NCBI GenBank assembly: GCA_030062745.1
Contig: CP099853.1
Span: 4,873,634-4,937,633, forward strand
Direction of reading: 5' to 3'
Source of the DNA: Capitulum mitella
Lineage: Eukaryota; Arthropoda; Thecostraca; Pollicipedomorpha; Pollicipedidae
DNA length: 64,000 nt
Made by a program: the position numbers and the translations under genes. The notes beneath the pieces were generated by a model. The model saw only the letters and a list, made by a program, of their open reading frames with translations, made no database searches and was not told the DNA's origin. Shown here piece by piece: positions 34,114 through 47,131 of this stretch. The stretch's first letter is position 1. The number at the start of each line of letters is the position of its first letter.

Positions 34114-35545
34114 CTACGTCGCCGGTTGCAATGTTGCATCTTGTCTGAGATGTCTGGAAACGTAGGAGAAAGAGCACAGGGACGATACCAAGTGCAGGGA
34201 TGAACGTGAAGCATAAAAGTCAACAAAATGCTTTCGGATGATATTTTTCATGATAATTTTCGAGACCGGAACATCGTCAGGAGTAGCAAATTTAGGTGCG
34301 AAGATTTCATTCCAGAATTTCGGGCCCTGATAGGACGAAGAAAAATACCTGTGGTTTCGGTTCGAAAAAGGTTGCTCGAAATGGTGTGTTTGTCTATTGT
34401 TATGTTCGTTGCTGTATGGTATCTTATACAACAAATTGGAAGACAGGGGAAACTGGTGAGTCAAAAATTTGTGCAATATTGTAAGCAGCTGCGACTTTGC
34501 AAAGCCTGCAAGCCTCAGGGTTTTGTAACGTTCAAAGATTGGCTCAGAGCTCGGGGGGGGGAAGACAAACTCAATCATACGCATGGCTCTGTTTTGAATG
34601 ATGAAAAACTTTTCAAACTTACCAGGATCGTTTATTCCCCACATCAGGGAGCAATAGTTCATGTAAGGAAGAATGGATGAGTTATAGAGTAGAAAAGTTG
34701 TTTCTTTGTCAAGGTACTGCCTGATTCCACTCATCATACCAATATTTCTAGAGAAAGTATTGGATATGTAAGTCAAATGTGCCGTAAACTTAAGAGATTT
34801 ATCGATAATGATACCGAGGTACCCGATGTGTTGTTTTTCGTTAATACGCCAATCCTTAATCATGCTTTCGAGTTTGAAATCTGAAGAAGTGGAACAATGT
34901 TGGGAAGATGTTGCCATTACGTTCAGCGAAAGAAGGCTTGCACGGAACCACTCAGTCATCAAATGAATCAAATGAAGCACTTCGTTCACAAGAATTTGTA
35001 GTTCGGTACTGTCGTTATTTCTTCAGACTACCGCTGTATCATCGACATACAAGGGGCATTTCATGTTTTGGCATACCTGAGGAAGATCATTCATATACAA
35101 GATGAAAAGAATGGGGCCTAGGATAGAGCTCTAAGGTGCACCCATGGTCACCTCTGCGCAGTCAGATAATTGATCTCTGATTTGTACCTCCTGTTTCTTA
35201 TTTGAAAGGTATGAGTGCAGAATATGTTATCCCTGTTTTTTATACCATATAATGAAAACTTTTTTTCAAAAGGATGTCGGTATGTACGGTGTCAAAAGCT
35301 TCTGTTAATCAATATATATGCCGATCGCGTGCTCGCCATTTTCAAACGCGCCGGTAATTTCATCTTGGGGAAGCAGTATTGGCATATACGTACATCGGTT
35401 ACTTTGGAAACCAAATTTATGTTCATGGATTATACCATTCAGCCGTAAATGCGATATGAGCCGGCTGTAAATGAGTTTTTTCCAAGATTTTTGACAAACA
35501 TGGAAGACTGCTTATCGGTCGGTATCTGTATATCGGTCTGAATCA
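34114..35545 (-). pseudogene. Non-LTR retrotransposon reverse transcriptase, degenerate
   Basis: Minus-strand translation in order: KKLIYSRL near the 5' side (35480), a SILGPILFILYMNDLP block (35130-35090), the catalytic PLYVDDT motif (about 35050) with two adjacent aspartates, and from 34989 an unbroken 291-codon frame containing YLGIIIDKSLKF, PYMNYCSLMWG, RAMRMIEF and FWNEIF. These are the palm, thumb and C-terminal connecting blocks of jockey/CR1-type reverse transcriptases. Stops occur after TMGAP, LRALS and DDTAVV, so the element is inactive. The endonuclease half is absent, as is usual in 5'-truncated copies. Its upstream border coincides with a family-B TTAA element starting at about 35552. 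Confidence 0.8.
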
Positions 35546-35551
35546 CACCAA

Positions 35552-36406
35552 AGCTTTCAGGGTTTAGAGGTCTTGATGAATGCAACAAGTCTGCTATCTC
35601 AAACTTCTTGGAAACGTTCGGGTCATCGACCTAAGCGCAAGCGCTAGCCGCACTTTGATAAAACTGAGTGAGGTGATTCGGACATCCAGTGATCGTCATT
35701 GGGCAAAGCATCAGTGGCCTCCAACCATTGGCCTGAGGCCAGGTCATCAAATAACTGTTTGGGCCAATAACTGTTGCTGTGTCGTTACCTCAACGTTTCC
35801 ACGAATATATTAAACAAATCAGAGAAATCATACGTGTATCGGCACCTGCGAACTTTGACAGGTTCATTTTTTTTTTTTATAATCTCCTACCCGTTAATGG
35901 GCAGGCAGGAGTGCCCTTCCATTCCCATGTGACCCAGTTACGTTAAATATCATGGTTTCTGCACTAATTCAAGAATCACTTCGGGTCACATTACTCCCCG
36001 CTGTTCTTTTTTCCTAAATCTACTCCCGCCACCGATGATAATTAGTGATGGGCCTCGCGGTCCGGGCAAGCAAGTAGCAAGCCAGTAACGCCGTTTGGTT
36101 GTTCTTTGTTGTCCAGAACTTCATTGGTATCTCTACTTCGATTTCATAAATCACAGTCCTTGAAATTCACGTCGTTTGTCAAGTTCATGTAGACGGCTAA
36201 GGGAAAACACATGTAGGGCGTAAATGGCTCACGTATTATCCAAAACTAAAAATCTGGCCAGTTTGGAGTTCTGCTTGTCACAAACTTTCCAACGGTATGC
36301 TTATTTTTATCGTGCCACCAACCGTTCGCGGAATAGAAGGAGGTGGTTAACCGCTCCCCCCCCCTCAGTCGGGTGTGCATGGCGCTGACTGCCAGTCGGG
36401 CGCGGG
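35552..36406. mobile_element. TTAA element family B, copy lacking the left end
   Basis: Matches 38870-39845 from 'ctttcagggwttagwrg' to the right terminus 'cagtcgggcgcgg' followed by TTAA at 36407-36410. It lacks about 350 bases present at 39115-39480. Confidence 0.75.
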
Positions 36407-36748
36407 TTAATCTTGCTTCTGTTAATGCTGATGCAGCATGAATGCCGTACATAATGTGTTGTCTTAGTTGTCTGTGCACGGGCTGAAGGATTCAGAGAGT
36501 GAAGTTTTGCGGTTCTAGAGAGCCGTTGGCATTGTTTTTAATCGTTTTGATTGGGAATGAAACAATAAGGCGGCGCCTACCCTGACTGGAGCCACCGTGA
36601 TGAGTTCTTATGGGAAAGGGCGTGTCCTCACAGAACACTCATGAACCTTATGATCCTCAGAGCGGCCGCAGTCGAGAAATGGACCAAGCACGCCAAACAC
36701 AATGACACTGCCTTTTCATGGGTTTTCGTGACCTCCAAGGTCTGGGGA

Positions 36749-36854
36749 TTTTTGAGGGTACAGAGTTGAAAGTAACAGGGAAATTTTGCCGGATTTTTCA
36801 TTTTTGAGGGTACAGAGTTGGAAGTAACAGGGAAATTTTGCCAGATTTTTCAAT
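36749..36854. repeat. 53-bp tandem duplication
   Basis: 'ttttgagggtacagagttg' occurs at 36749 and 36802, each followed by 'aagtaacagggaaattttgcc'. Confidence 0.85.
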
Positions 36855-38645
36855 CAGTGGACAGGCGTTCGATGACATCTTGAGTACCAAACGGTCGAAA
36901 AGCGTTAAGAAATAATGTGCCGCTGCGGATAAACTTTTCGAGGCACCATCGTCATGACAGGGAGGGAGTGGGGTTTGACTGATGCGGACCCGTGAGATTT
37001 TTCTGAAGTTAATAGCAAATTATTGATCTGATCGTTCTGCAAGTTTGCGTACGTGATTTTGCAACCGTTTTATGTATTCTCTGCAAATCTGAGATCAGTC
37101 CATTGAAAGGTCGCCGACCTTCTGACTAGACATGTGCCGGGATCCTGATGGAATGCAGGTTAACCGTTCTGTACTCAGAGCATTGTTGACCTTGGCTGGT
37201 CATTGCGTTATCTCGGAAAAGTCGTGTACCTCCGGAGCAAAGTGGTGCCCAGGTGACACAACATTTACCACGACATGATCAGCTTAAAATCCGACACAAA
37301 ACGAGCATAATCTGCATTCCATCGGGATTCCAGCACATGTCTACCTGTGACATGACACATGACATGACCTCTTTCTCGAGGTCATGTCGTGAGAAGTCTT
37401 CATACTACGAGTCTTCATCGTTTAGCGAACGTTGTAAGCAATATGAGATGCTCAGTCTCACTTGCGTGGACCTCAACCAAGATGTCAGTGACCTCTGCAC
37501 ATAGGTCCTTATATGAGTCAAGACCATTTTAGATAAAAACGATGACTGTGAACATGAATTCATTGTGTCACTGATGTTTTCCCCTTTAGCCCCATGGGGG
37601 CGGGAGCGGTGATTAAATATTCCGATGTGCCGATTTGCGTAGTGTCGGTAGTTACGGTAGTCCTTTTTTGTTCTCAGAAGTCGCTAAAGGCCCGTCAAAA
37701 GTTCCCTCAAAGTTAGATCCCGGGAAACAATGGAAACCAGAATGTACTGACGTCACCTCCGTTGAAGTCGCCGTGAGGCATCCGTATTGCAGTGCTGAAA
37801 ACGTCTCCAAGTTCGTCCGTGGCTACACAAACGAGCCGTCTGCTCTGACCCAAGGATGCACATTCCCGGTGCAGTCATTTGAGGTCATCCAAGGTGAAGC
37901 GACCAATCGTTTGAATATCGGAAGCGAACATAGGCATGCATTTGAAATTGGCGACTCATTATTTCGTGCACTGTTCCATGCCATTCCATTGTGGCTCGTG
38001 GTCGTGTCAGACTGCTAGTTCGTGGGAGTCATGCCAAGGGAAAGTGACATGAATCTAAACGGAAAAATGTATCCTGAATTTATGGTAAGAAATAAATAGT
38101 AAAATGTCGCACTTCCTTTTGGTCTTCTTGTATAGTATTTTGGCCGATTGACTAGACCCAATGCCTCTATCTCTTTGAAAAAAGGCATGTTTGTCCCACA
38201 GCCTGTGAAGGTTACGCCAGAATGAAAGAAAAACATTACCTCAGCAAGATTTGCTTTGGGTTGTGTCAATGGCCTATCGAAAACAAACAAAAAAATCAAA
38301 TTTCGGCTTTGCAGGAGATTTTCCATGTGCTTTTTTCGTTGAGATGTTACGTGACGCAAGTGACACTTTTTACCGGTATTTTTCAAGACAGAATAGATTG
38401 TTGACCTTAGGTGACTTAGATGTGTTTCCAGCAAGAAATCGCGGTAGAAATCACATTAAAACAGGCATTAGAAATTTGCGTCTGTATTTCCTGTGGTTGT
38501 TGGACTAGGTTCCAGAAACATCGAAATAGTCTGCATGGAGTGCCAGGTGCGTTGTTTAGAGCAAAATGGAATAAACCAACAGGCAAAAAGATCTTACGCA
38601 CAGCAGCATCTTTTTATACCATTTCTCTGGATTGTTCGCTTAACA
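36855..38645. other. No gene recognised
   Basis: A 127-codon plus-strand frame at 37635-38018 has no recognised motif and no signal peptide; it may be chance. A hairpin lies at 37356-37391 (separate entry). Confidence 0.35.
37356..37391. repeat. Inverted repeat with AGGTCATG arms
   Basis: CATGACATGACCTC, a loop of about six bases, then GAGGTCATGTCGTG: arms of 14 bases with one mismatch. Confidence 0.7.
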
Positions 38646-38649
38646 TTAA

Positions 38650-39845
38650 CCCGTCCCCGACTGAGGTTTTTCTGAGATTGCGAGAGAACGAACCAACACA
38701 GAGTCACGAAACTTTGTGTACCTTTTGCCTCATCAGTTTTACACTTCGTGTCAAAATTTTGACCTCAGGTCAGGTCGGTTGCCTGACCTAGGTCAGGTCA
38801 AACAGACCTATGTCCAAAAAAGTTAAGCGCCCTGTAAGTTTTTTGCAAAACAAGATATTTCAATAACACTTTCAGGGATTAGTAAACATGATAGATGCAA
38901 CAAATCTGCTATCTCAGATTTTTCGGCATTTTCCGGGCCATTGACCTAAGGTCAAGCCCATTTTTAAGAAATGTCGTCGGTTTTTTTCGGAAATTGACGG
39001 AACATTTCATAACATTTTTAGTGTGGAGTGAAGCAGACATCAAGTTACCGTCATTGGGCAAGGTATCAATGACTTCCAGCCATTGACCTGAGGTCAGGTC
39101 ACGAATAAATGTAGCGAGCCAAAATGTACCACCGTCAAAATCATCGATGAATTACTCAGAATGGGTAGAAAATGGAAGAACTGGCTTGCACAGACGTAAG
39201 TAATACCAGGAACCTCAAAAAGTTTGAAAAAATGGAATATTTTGGAAATAAACAGGCTATCGCGTATAAAGCTCCGCCAATTTTGTAGATTGGTAACTAA
39301 TGATTTTTTTCTAAATTTAAGCATGAAAAACCATCACAAGGACCTCTAAGATCAATAAAATATACATAGATCGGCTTTTTTCGCGAAAATAAAGGAACGC
39401 TAAAATTAGTTCCCGTCAATTTTTTAGTGCATACGGCAACAGCGCACGCCTAGCAGCTGGCGCAAGAATTGCCGTGTCTTTAACTCAACGTTTCGGCGTA
39501 TATATTTAACAAATCTGGGAAATCAGATGTGTATCGGCATGCGCGGACCTTTACTTGTGCGCTGATGTCTTTACCTGAGCGTTTTTAGTCACAGCCCTTG
39601 AGATTCAGGCCTTTTCTTGGTCTCATGCAGTCGGCTATAAGGAAAACATATATGTAGGGCGTAAATTGCTTACATATTATATAAAACTAAAGATGAGACC
39701 AGTTTTGAGCTCTACACGTCACAAACTTTCCAACGGTGTGCTTATTTTTATCGTGCGAGCAACCGTTCGTGAGTTAAAGGGGGGCGGCCAGCTGCCCGCC
39801 CCCCCAGTCGGCGGTGTTCGAAACGGACCGACGGTCGTGCGCAGG
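38650..39845. mobile_element. TTAA element family B, complete non-autonomous copy
   Basis: 1196 bases between TTAA at 38646-38649 and TTAA at 39846-39849. The left end reads CCCGTCCCCGACTG. The right end, reverse-complemented, reads CCTGCGCACGACCG here and CCCGCGCCCGACTG in the copy ending at 36406, so the terminal inverted repeat is about 14 bases with substitutions. No transposase frame. Rich in AGGTCA/TGACCT: at least eight between 38755 and 39105, many paired. Confidence 0.75.
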
Positions 39846-40062
39846 TTAATATATTCCTGTTGGTTCATGTTGATGTTTAATCACAGGATGTGTTTTTTAA
39901 TTCTATGGTAGTGTTTTCAATAGATGGGTAGTCATCGATGTCGCCAGTCGGCACTTTATCCCAAATCGCCAGATTTGTTTTTCCTCGTCGTTTTGGTCCC
40001 CTGGGTGTGAATCACTGACACTGTGTAGTGAATAGTGATGTGTGGCTGTCCGTATTTTGCAG

Positions 40063-41161
40063 ACGCCGGAGGGGGGAGGTCTCGAAGAAAGGCTGGCCTG
40101 TTCGTAGACTTCAGATGTATTGAGTCGACCGCTGACCTCGCAGATACGCCAGAGGGTTGCGTTTTGTTACCAGGTAAGTTTGGAACTGTAAGAGAAAACA
40201 GGTCATCCAGGTAGAAAAATCGTGTCATTCACCTTAGAATACCAGGTCAAAATTGGCTGTCAGATGTTTGCTGTGGTAAGGTGTGACGTAGTGTTATTTT
40301 TATAACTGCTTTATGTTACAGCTGTTGTCACTGACTGTTTTTGCTGGCTATGAGAAACTTAGCACTTTATGTCGACCAAAGAAGTTTGCGTTTGTGGGAT
40401 TGTCATTAAGCACAAAGATGAAAGTAAAACTGTCATCTTTGAGTTCAGGCTGGGGATTGTATGGACTCGTATTGATTCAAGTGCAGGACCAGTCACATCG
40501 TCCACGTTCAGTGGGTCTCTGGCTGAATCAGCTGAAACGTAATGGTGTTCCTCTTGGCGTGGAGTACAAAAATCGTGTGCTGCCCTGTTAAGTGCCTAAA
40601 AGTGTGGAAGATCTGCGCAAGAATTTTATGATTAAGACGTGTTTTTTTATGAAACGATTGTTGATGAAAAAATAACAGAATTGCAAAAACCTTTGCCCCG
40701 AAGTTGATTACATCTTCAACTTTCACATTTCTGTTGTTCTAAATGCTATCCAAATAATATGGCTGCCACTTTAGCATTATCTTTGATTAAATAATGTTCA
40801 GGCAGCGTTATTCTTAAACGCATGTAAATGTTTTCCGTGGCATTGCATTAGCATGCCATGACCGATTCGACTTCGCTTTGATATCCTGATTTTCTTCCCT
40901 CAGAAGTCCAAATCTTGAAGTTTCCCTGCGCCCATTCCACGAGTAGAGCTACCATTTTAGGTCTTGAACCGTCTTTGGGATGCAGTACAGAACCATTCTC
41001 ACACAAAAAAGCACCAGGCTGGCACTCCAAGCATACTGAGGTGCATTTTCACTTAATGAAGTCAGAAATGGTATTTACAGACCCTCGGGCTTTGGGACAT
41101 AATCATGGAAATAGACAGCTTTCCGTGTGCCGGGAGAAAATTCGTTTTGCACGCAAAATCT

Positions 41162-41205
<44 letters not shown>

Positions 41206-41956
41206 TTGTGTGTAGGTGCGTGCGTGCGTGCGTTGCGTGCGTGCGTGCGTGCGTGCGTGCATGTAGTGTTTGCTTGGTTTTACGGGCTTCGTTCACTTTC
41301 CAGAGGGCGTCGACCTCAATGTGGTTGCTTCAATGCCCAAACATCGTCTCGCTGCGCGGCTGCACAAAGGAAAGTACCACGCCCGGAGGCGCACGAGGCC
41401 GGCGACGGCAAGTCCCATTGACGTCACACCAGCTGCTGACGTCACAGAATCGCGGGAGGTCGGCGCCTGGACAGGCTTCGACCTCCCGTCCGACGAACAC
41501 AGTCAGCGAGCGAAAAACGCCGACGCCGGAGGATGGGATTACTTGGAGTTCACGTGCTCACAGTGCGCTCGTGTGTTCGACGACATCGGAGAACTGAAAG
41601 AGCACTGCTGTGAGCATCATTCTTTTCTGGAACTCCACGTGTGTGACGTTTGTGCTATGGCGTTTCCGACGTACCGGAATCTTGGCATACATTACAAGGT
41701 TCATACGAGAAAGGTCACAAAGTGTGACTTGTGCCCCAAGGTCTTCTACAAAAAGAGTGATCTGAAAGCGCACGTGGCACGGCGCCATTACCCATGCAGA
41801 GAATGCCCATTGAGTTTTCTCACTGCTGTGCAGCTGCTGAAGCACATGAAGACGCATATCTGGGTTCCGCGAGCACCAAGCTATCAGGATCAGGACGTTA
41901 GTGCAGTTCAGTTGGAGAAAGACGCTAAGCCTTGGCGAATGAGCTTGGAGTTGTAA
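40063..41956 (+). CDS. C2H2 zinc-finger protein, two exons (5' end uncertain)
   Basis: Exon 41304-41956 follows a good acceptor (GTTCACTTTCCAG). An upstream exon at 40063-40173 has a strong acceptor (CCGTATTTTGCAG) and donor (ACCAG|GTAAGT), is open in one frame only, and ends in phase 1; that phase joins the frame of the finger exon. The first part encodes 36 residues (AGGGRSRRKAGLF..., ending LLP) of unknown type. The finger exon has a basic stretch, an acidic linker and four C2H2 fingers in series: FTCSQC..H, HVCDVC..H, TKCDLC..H and YPCREC..H, each C-x2-C-x12-H-x3/4-H, as in DNA-binding transcription factors. It ends MSLEL-stop. If translation started only in this exon, the first Met is at 41333 (MPKHRL). 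No initiating exon for the longer form was found. Nuclear DNA-binding protein; target unknown. Confidence 0.7.
41165..41262. repeat. (TA)n then (GTGC)n microsatellite in the zinc-finger gene intron
   Basis: TA dinucleotides at 41165-41199, then GTGCGTGC repeats at 41217-41262, ending about 40 bases before the acceptor. Confidence 0.95.
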
Positions 41957-43022
41957 CTCATCCTAGTTTCTTGTGGATTTTCCGCCTTCCGAGAGTGGGC
42001 TTTAGACATCTTGCAATTTACAATGGGACGCATGCGGTGACCTGTAAAGGTTAGCCATTGGTGTTCGGATTAATGGGGTCAGCTCGAGGTGACGGAGTAG
42101 TTCTGGTCGACATTTTTGTCGGACGGCTTTGGGCGAAGTACAGTTCCGTTTTCCTTTGGCGATTTTTGAGGCTACATTTTTGCAAAATTCGCCTCCTGGC
42201 AGGGCCACGTTTATTGCGGCATTTCTGGACTAAACGTATCATTGCGTGCGATCGTGTATTGCCTGTCCAGCATTGTCTTCAGATCCTGCACGGAAAGCTG
42301 TCTGGCGTGTATGTGCACTTCTTCTGTGAGACATTTATTTCGCAAGAAACACATCTACAGTGTTTTTGGTCACATCTATTGATGATGGTCCATGATGTGT
42401 CTTAATACATGTTCGTTTATATGGTATTTAAACTGATATGTGGATCGAAGAACGTTAGCTGCCATAATCTACCGGAAGTCGTACGATTTCTGTGTTGGCC
42501 AGTCCAGATGTACCTTGCGTATCAGACAGACGGTTGTGACCTCGTGCTTCTCTGTGACAATTCACCCCACGCTGGCCGTGTCTTACTGTAGACGTCAGAG
42601 GGCTTCCCTTGTGTGCAGATTCCATTATGCTGGTAATCACGCGCAGAAGCCATGCGGGAAGCTTTGGACATCCTGGACCAAATAGGCTTTCTTGGTGGCG
42701 TCAAGTTTTTGGTTATAGTTGCAATGCCTTCTGTCTTTGTTCAATCGTGGGAGGTGATGATGGTTGTGTGAGAAACTCTTGGTAATTCTGTGACGAGTAA
42801 ACGCCTTCTCGATGACATCACAGCCGCGTCCGTGCGGTTCAATTTGTACAGCCGCCACTAATCGATAGATTCTATTAACGCGCGGGATGTAAAGGGCAAT
42901 AATAGTCTAATGTGAATGGCAATAATGGCGAGATGTGAGTGAGAATGCGTTGATTGACATTGCATTGCGTTTTGCAAAGAACGACACACGTGACAGTCAT
43001 TTTCCCTTCCGTGTCCTTGTAG
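41957..43022. other. No gene recognised; includes the 3' side of the zinc-finger gene
   Basis: No canonical AATAAA was seen immediately after the stop. Short frames only. Confidence 0.35.
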
Positions 43023-43182
43023 GCAGATCACGCCTCCCATCAGCCACAGAATGACATCTCCAGAAAACGTGTGGGTGCATAAAGGGGAGTGGATGAATCA
43101 AAGGCGTGCTCCATCCGTCGTTATTGTATCTGTCTACCGTAACTTCTGCAGTAATGACATGATCAAGGCCATTCGATGGACT
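43023..43182 (+). other. Candidate internal exon of unknown gene
   Basis: 160 bases between an acceptor-like CCGTGTCCTTGTAG and the donor GGACT|GTAAGT, open in the frame that reads TSPENVWVHKGEWMNQRR and on to KAIRWT. No family recognised and no partner exon found. Confidence 0.25.
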
Positions 43183-46100
43183 GTAAGTGTGTCACGATAT
43201 GGTGGAACTCGCGTAGGACGCGACTCGGCGCGCTGGATTGCATGAAGGGCGTCAGTTGGTATTCCTTTGTGGATACCCCGTATTGCTCGTTTGTGATGTC
43301 GCTGCTGCCGCCTATATATAACTTGTCGCTGTTCTTTATTCGTTGGTGTCTGTTGCTTTTGTTCTACTTTCCGCTTCCCGTTTTGTGCTCAGTACTAATT
43401 TTCGTGCCAGTGAACTCTGGTTTTATCATTAATTCTTCACAAGCGACGCCTCGCGTTGACAATGATATGTTTTGGGTGGTGAAGAATGAAAGCTTTTAAA
43501 GAAAACCGTGTTTTCTGACCATTTTCCACGTGCGTATCGGAGCTGTAACGCTTGAAATTCCCGTAGGTTTAAATTATCTTTTGAATAACGCCAGCTTTTT
43601 CTCCATGTCATTGGCCTCGGCGTATTTTTGTTTGCGTTTTCCTCGCAATCAGTCGTATTTTCCTTTTGCTCTGATGTTTTTTTGCCATGTCAGACAAGCA
43701 TTGAGCTTCTTGCTGGAAGCGGTACAAAATCATGGCAGCATGACAGCTTTGCACACAAATTTATGGTCATCAGAGCACGGAAGCAGGGAAAAGCCGAAAG
43801 AACCATCACTAAAATGAGGGCTTGTGGTTGCTTTACCCCAAATTAATTGATTCCCCTTAGTGCGCTGATCTGGAAATCGATTCTGATTATGATTCATGGT
43901 GGCTTCAAAAATGGGAATCGATTCAGTTGGGATGAAGTGATTGTTGAATGAAAGTCTCGGCTCGACTCTGCTTTTGATCTACGGCGGTGTTTAACTAAAC
44001 CGATTCTCTTCCTGATTGGCGACGAAAGCGGGCAGTGCTTCAACTGATTCAGAACCGATGCGAGTCTACTGAGATTCGAGCACCTGTCAAAATATCGGGA
44101 GCCGGAAGAGAAAGACCTGGTCGTGGCCAACGCCGGCGCTACCAGCGGCTGGATGTCATACTGTAGCTTTGTGGGACGGAGGGTAGATGGCGGCACAGGT
44201 TTCCATTTCATTCTGCTTTTTTCCTGCTTACTGCCAAGGAGCTCTTGTTCATATTTCCCATACTAAAGTTAAGTCACCTTGCTGCTGAAAAATTTAACTA
44301 TGACGCCAGATAGGTGTGCTTCGTCCAGGTGTCTTGATACCTATGCTGCGTCGAAAGACACTACTCAAAGGTACCACCCCGTCTCTACCCTGGTTTTTAC
44401 CGTTTTATCTCATCATTTAGATTCTTATTTTAGGTTAGCTTTCTGAACGCCCTCCAAAATTAAGCGTACCTCACAAGAAAACATCCCCCTGGCCCCCCCA
44501 CCATCACCCAAGTAAATTTCACTTCAGATTCATAGTAAGAAAATGTCTGGCACCAAGGCAAAAGGCGTCTTGACGGGAAAAGAGCCCAGCCAGCAGTAAC
44601 GCTATGTTTCATCTGCCTCGGAACATCCTCTTTGGTGGTCTTTCCAGAACACCACAGGTTCCACAAATGTCCAGGCCGCTGTCCAGACGTGCATCAAGGG
44701 TGACGCGTGTCTCGGGGGTTGACTTATGCCATGTCCTTTAAAGGGTCCAGGAGAGTCGTCAGGGTCATGCCTTCCCCTTCACTGAAAAAGGAGGCCAAAG
44801 TATCTTTTGACCTCCTGAGACGTAAAAGCGCGCTTTTCTGTTTGGGGGCATTTTTTTAAATACATGGTAATTTTCGAAAATGGCGGAACAAAGTGGCCGT
44901 ACTCCTGGAAAGAGCTAACATTTCGAGGTAGGATGGGTTACACTGGACACCGTCCCATTGGCACATGGCCTGGATCCCCTCGTGGACACGCCACGCGCGC
45001 TGTGTCAGGCTACGTCTGGCATGATGCGGATTCTGGGCAGATGGATCAGCGAAAACTGGACAGCTGCGGTACGTTGCGGCCAAAAAGTAACTTTTCGCTC
45101 AGAAAGCGAACGAATGCAAGCGACGTCGGTCCCCATGGCCAGGATTTCGCCAGGGGGCTGGGGGGGTCAGGACGTGCCTATCCTCCTCAGAGCTGGCAAC
45201 TCCTCGGATTTCGGCCACTTTATTTATGGGCTCCGGAGTTCTTTATCCATCTGGGATTTTTTGTACGTATAGAAACGACAAATTTTGATTTCCATGGGGC
45301 AACTACCGGCGCAGACAAAGGGGGTCAGGGGCTCGGCCCTCCCCCCTTAGGCCCGCATCTTTTGTGGAAAGCTTCCCAGCGGGCGGTTTTCGTACGACTT
45401 CAGTTCATACTGAGCTCCGGGCCCCCCCCCTCTTTAAGAAAATCCTAGCTGCGCCCATGGGGGTAACCGTAGCCTTCCTCCTTCCCCTGGCTACCATTTA
45501 CGCTCATTACGACGAGCCGTGAAACGATAGTCTTCCCGTGGTGTACAATCGTCTGACAATCGCATACCGGACGTCACACCATTTATCGAGGCTCCATCTG
45601 AGGGATGTGCTAGAGAGGTGTGCCGATTATTTTGCTGCTGCTTTGTGCGTCTCCCCTTGTTGTGAACAGTTGCATGCAGTTTAACAAAGATTCGGCAAGT
45701 TGTCACCATGGGCAGCCAGTAGTTCCATATCGGTGACACGGCTGGTTGAGTTTCAGTCACACGGTTAGCCGTATGTAGTGTGGCGTACCCTGAACTGTGT
45801 GGCCTGAGCCTTGTCCAGTTGTCCAGGGCTCAACGAGGACTGCCTGTAGGCGGGGCTGAAGCGGGAATGTTGCTCTTCCAGATGTGGTCCGTGCGGTTAG
45901 CGCCAGTGACTACTTGAGGTACCTTTTTTATTTGGCGCGAATAGTGAGGTATTCTGACAAAAGATTTCAAAACACAACGTCACAACCATTCAGTAAAATG
46001 GCTGTCATCGGCGTCCATGGTCAACGAATCTGCGTTCAGCTGAACATGACATTAACTTCTAAGTAGGCAAATGCACCCATGGATTGCACAATAAATGCAC

Positions 46101-47131
46101 AGTGTATGCACAATAAAAAATACTGATCTGTGAAAGACATGACAAAGTCTCGCAGTTCGTATACTTCACATTCCATTGACACAACTCGAGCATCCAATAT
46201 GATGCTAATTCATCATGATTACAAGCCTCATGGCACATTAAAGCATTGTTTTAGTTGAAATCAGGTTCACGAAAAAATGATCAGCTGATGCCTAGCGTTG
46301 TCAAACGTTGGCTACAGCGGACACCTGAGCGAGCTGAAAAAGCCGTCGACCGCAGGGGCATTGCTAGCAGGGGGAGGGGGGCAAGGAAGCCACGGTCCCC
46401 TTGGGGTTGGAAATTCAACGTTTCTATAGGCACCGAAAGTGAAAAAATAGCATGTCCCCAACTCGAAAATAAAGCAGCCCAAATCCCAGGAGTAACATGT
46501 TTTAGATAAGAGGGCGCAGGTATGTCCCGGACCCCGCCTAAGCGAAATCTTGACTTCGTCCCTGGTCGACCGTCCCCACAGAGAGCCCTGACGTGGACAG
46601 AGATGTCGCCCTGGCTGACCGAAGCGCGACATGAGCCGTCATTCCCGGCCTCCCCTCTACCTAACGAGTCCCACCACCGCCGGCCATAAATTACCCCTCC
46701 GCAGAGGTTCCGGGCGGCCTGTCCGGGATGAGCAGGGGTGTGTTCAGGCAGCGGAAAATGGGGGCCCCGTGTTCAAACGCCGATACAGGGGCACTAAGGC
46801 CGAGCAGGTACGTTTCCAGAAGGACGGCACGAGCTGGGTCTGCTCCCGGTTTTTTGGTTTGCCACTACCCCCGAAGACCAGCCACTGGCACCGCCCCTGC
46901 GTCGGGGGGCGAGGGTTCGAAACGACGTGCGGGAAGGGGTGGAAACGACCCGCCGCCGCCGCCGCCGCCCTTTGATGTTAATTTATGGGATCATTATGTT
47001 GTGGACCGCTTACAGCGAGTGGGCTGTTACTGGGGTGCGCGATTTAGGGGACAGGGGAGGGGGCTCGGTGTTGGCTTGACGCCGGGGCCGGCGTAGTTCT
47101 GCCGACAGCGGGGACAGATGTCGGGCGCCTG
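43183..47131. other. No gene recognised; scattered degraded repeats
   Basis: Includes C-runs near 44493 and 45421 followed by 'tagctgcgccca', a pattern often seen at ends of degraded DNA transposons, and a (CCG)n run at about 46951-46970. Longer frames at 44864-45448 and 46255-47096 are GC-rich and without motifs. Confidence 0.35.

Noticed and set aside
40848..41030. 60-codon minus-strand frame in the zinc-finger gene intron
   Set aside because: No recognised motif; opposite strand to the supported gene.
43176..43499. Hydrophobic 107-codon plus-strand frame resembling a membrane protein
   Set aside because: AT-rich, Phe/Leu-rich by composition; no charged flanks or family motif, and it overlaps the better candidate donor at 43183.
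46255..47096. Overlapping GC-rich plus-strand frames near 46.3-47.1 kb
   Set aside because: Low complexity (CCG run), no domain and no consistent splice structure.
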